DNA from: CAYUVV01 sp964461325
GTDB taxonomy: Bacteria > Patescibacteriota > Minisyncoccia > Phycocordibacterales > JACOZG01
NCBI GenBank assembly: GCA_964461325.1
Contig: CAYWTW010000001.1
Span: 1-29,568 of the forward strand
Direction of reading: 5' to 3'
Length of the DNA stretch: 29,568 bases
Shown here: in pieces, positions 28,218-29,568 of the stretch
Layout: the number at the start of each line of letters is the position of its first letter
Numbering within the stretch: the first letter of the stretch is position 1
Notes under the pieces: model-generated
Database searches by the model: none
What the model was told of the DNA's origin: nothing
Seen by the model: the letters and a program-made list of their open reading frames with translations, nothing else
Program-made: the position numbers and the translations under genes

Positions 28218-29568
28218 TTAAGCAGAGATAATTACCCTGAACGGGAGTTCGTAGGTTTCCAGCAAATAGTGATCCGTAATACCTAGGAGCTTCTTCTGCT
28301 CGTCACTCATTCGAGCCTTGGATACACCTGGCTGAACTAGGTGTACGTTCATTCGGAACTCCATAACTTCGCTCATGCGACTTATCTTCTCAAGAGTCTT
28401 TTGATCACCTTTTTCAAAACGATCAACTTCCTGTCCGTTGTGTTTAAGTGGGTTCCTTCGGAGTAAGTGAGTAAAAAGTTTCTCGGCACTTTCTTTCCAG
28501 TACGCACTTCTTTGAACCTGTCCGCACACGACATAGAGATCTCCTATTCTCGCTCCTGGATTTGCATCACTTGAGAATTTGCAGTGATACAAATCAACTT
28601 CAATGTACTTATGAGTTCCATCGACAGTCCTGATAGCAACAACATCTGCCACCTCTCCTGAGCCGTCATCGTTAAAGACAACCTCGTAATCTTCAGCGAT
28701 GAGCTTCTGTATGACTTTGTATTGAATGGAATCCTGACTCTTATTCACTCCTTGTGATTCAGCTTGGATGTCAGTACCTTCCCAGTCCCAGACTTCAACC
28801 TTGTTGTCGGCAATCGCAGGAGGAGTCTCGTTCAACTCAATATATGTATTGCCTTCTAGAGAAGAGCCGTCAGCAAACCAGAAGACAGGAGGATTGTCGT
28901 TAAAAAACTCAACAAGCGGATTCTCTCCGCGATAAAGTATCTTTGCTTCATCACGAGTAGTCTTGGAGAATGTATAGGTCTTGTTGTCGCCATTTTCCTG
29001 AAGAGTCAGCTCGAAATCTGCGGTGATATCTCCGGACTTTATCGAGAACTCTAAATCACCGGCATCACTAACGTTCTTGAGCTCGATATCAGCAAAGTGA
29101 AGCGGTACTCTTGTGCCGCCAATCATGAACACAAAATCAGTCTCCGGTTGGAGATAAAACATCTCTGGCCAATCAATGCGCACTGGAACTTTGGCTGGCC
29201 GTACGCCGATTATTTTCGGCCTGAGCGTACCCTTCAAAACCTCATCAGGGTCAATGGTGTCATCGAGAACCTTTGTTCCAATATAATCGAACCAACGCAC
29301 CAGCGCGTCAATGTTGATTACTCGACGAGACCATATTCTTCCCTTACGAGAACATCCTATTGAAGTTCTTGCACCTCTCTCGTAGCCCGCGCCGAACATA
29401 TTAGACTTGATTGATGTCCGTTTCAGTAGCTCATCCAAGCCTGCCTCCACATCAGATCCTGCTTGCATTGTGTAACGGATCAGTCTACCGATCTGCTTTC
29501 TGAGACCGACATTGTAAAGCTTTAATCTTTTTACGCCCGCAAGAGATCGGAATACAGCATCGTCCTGT
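28218..29568 (-). CDS. Partial large protein, possible defence-type helicase/nuclease C-terminal region
   Basis: The frame is open to the window edge on the minus strand, so about 449 C-terminal residues are seen and the start is outside; an internal ATG at 29468 is not a credible start. I do not recognise the family with certainty. The N-terminal part contains VFRSLAGVKRLKLYNVG, then GAGYERGARTSIGCSRKGRI. The last third has DDGSGEVADVVAI, then IEVDLYHCKFS and ARIGDLYVVCGQVQRSAYW. The Asp...Glu-x-Asp...Lys arrangement in alternating strands resembles a PD-(D/E)XK-type nuclease core, though HCK replaces the usual (D/E)xK. Such regions sit at the ends of large DEAD/DEAH helicases in phage-defence loci; no helicase motif lies inside the window. 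Composition is more A/T-rich than the core genes. Confidence 0.5.
   Translation of the reverse strand, partial: QDDAVFRSLAGVKRLKLYNVGLRKQIGRLIRYTMQAGSDVEAGLDELLKRTSIKSNMFGAGYERGARTSIGCSRKGRIWSRRVINIDALVRWFDYIGTKVLDDTIDPDEVLKGTLRPKIIGVRPAKVPVRIDWPEMFYLQPETDFVFMIGGTRVPLHFADIELKNVSDAGDLEFSIKSGDITADFELTLQENGDNKTYTFSKTTRDEAKILYRGENPLVEFFNDNPPVFWFADGSSLEGNTYIELNETPPAIADNKVEVWDWEGTDIQAESQGVNKSQDSIQYKVIQKLIAEDYEVVFNDDGSGEVADVVAIRTVDGTHKYIEVDLYHCKFSSDANPGARIGDLYVVCGQVQRSAYWKESAEKLFTHLLRRNPLKHNGQEVDRFEKGDQKTLEKISRMSEVMEFRMNVHLVQPGVSKARMSDEQKKLLGITDHYLLETYELPFRVIISA

Overview
This window most likely comes from a Candidate Phyla Radiation (Patescibacteria) genome, perhaps a Parcubacteria-type lineage. 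The evidence is a compact ribosomal protein operon with no rpmD (L30) between rpsE and rplO, lineage-style adenylate kinase and nucleoside diphosphate kinase, very short intergenic spaces, almost no Shine-Dalgarno sequences, and a giant multidomain surface protein. TGA works as a stop codon (rplN overlaps the rpsQ TGA), so the genetic code appears standard. The taxonomic call is inference; only the sequence features are seen directly.

Layout. (1) Positions 1-462: debris of a diversity-generating retroelement (DGR), made of a variable/template-repeat-like segment joined to the last ~70 codons of a reverse transcriptase, ending in a perfect 26-bp palindrome. (2) Positions 462-9908, plus strand: a strong promoter abutting rpsS, then rpsS-rplV-rpsC-rplP-rpmC-rpsQ-rplN-rplX-rplE-rpsZ-rpsH-rplF-rplR-rpsE-rplO-secY, then adk-map and ndk. 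rplB is absent upstream, and infA-rpmJ-rpsM-rpsK-rpoA are absent after map. (3) Positions 9932-14917, minus strand: secG, an orphan membrane-anchored peptide-binding protein, RNase J and an MFS permease, in transcription order. (4) Positions 15030-22292: one 2420-residue secreted or surface protein with beta-propeller, LamG-like, PKD, beta-helix, Fn3 and peptidoglycan-binding modules. (5) Positions 22309-24394: groES-groEL behind a near-consensus promoter. (6) Positions 24303-27653: a VanZ/DUF2238-like membrane protein (minus strand), a cysteine-rich secreted hypothetical, then lemA-htpX-pgsA (envelope quality control and phospholipid synthesis). (7) Positions 27663-28114: a scarred tRNA-Ser region with two GIY-YIG nuclease traces, a 5' half tRNA-Ser and an intact tRNA-Ser(GGA). 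(8) Positions 28218-29568, minus strand: the C-terminal part of a large, compositionally different protein with a possible PD-(D/E)XK-like nuclease region, perhaps a defence gene next to the tRNA.

Much of the window concerns protein production and export: ribosomal proteins, SecY and SecG, methionine aminopeptidase, GroES/GroEL and HtpX. The two edges are accessory: a DGR scar on the left and a tRNA-Ser-associated mobile or defence region on the right. A recurring regulatory theme is a -10 box 6-9 nt upstream of the start codon, which predicts leaderless or nearly leaderless mRNAs.
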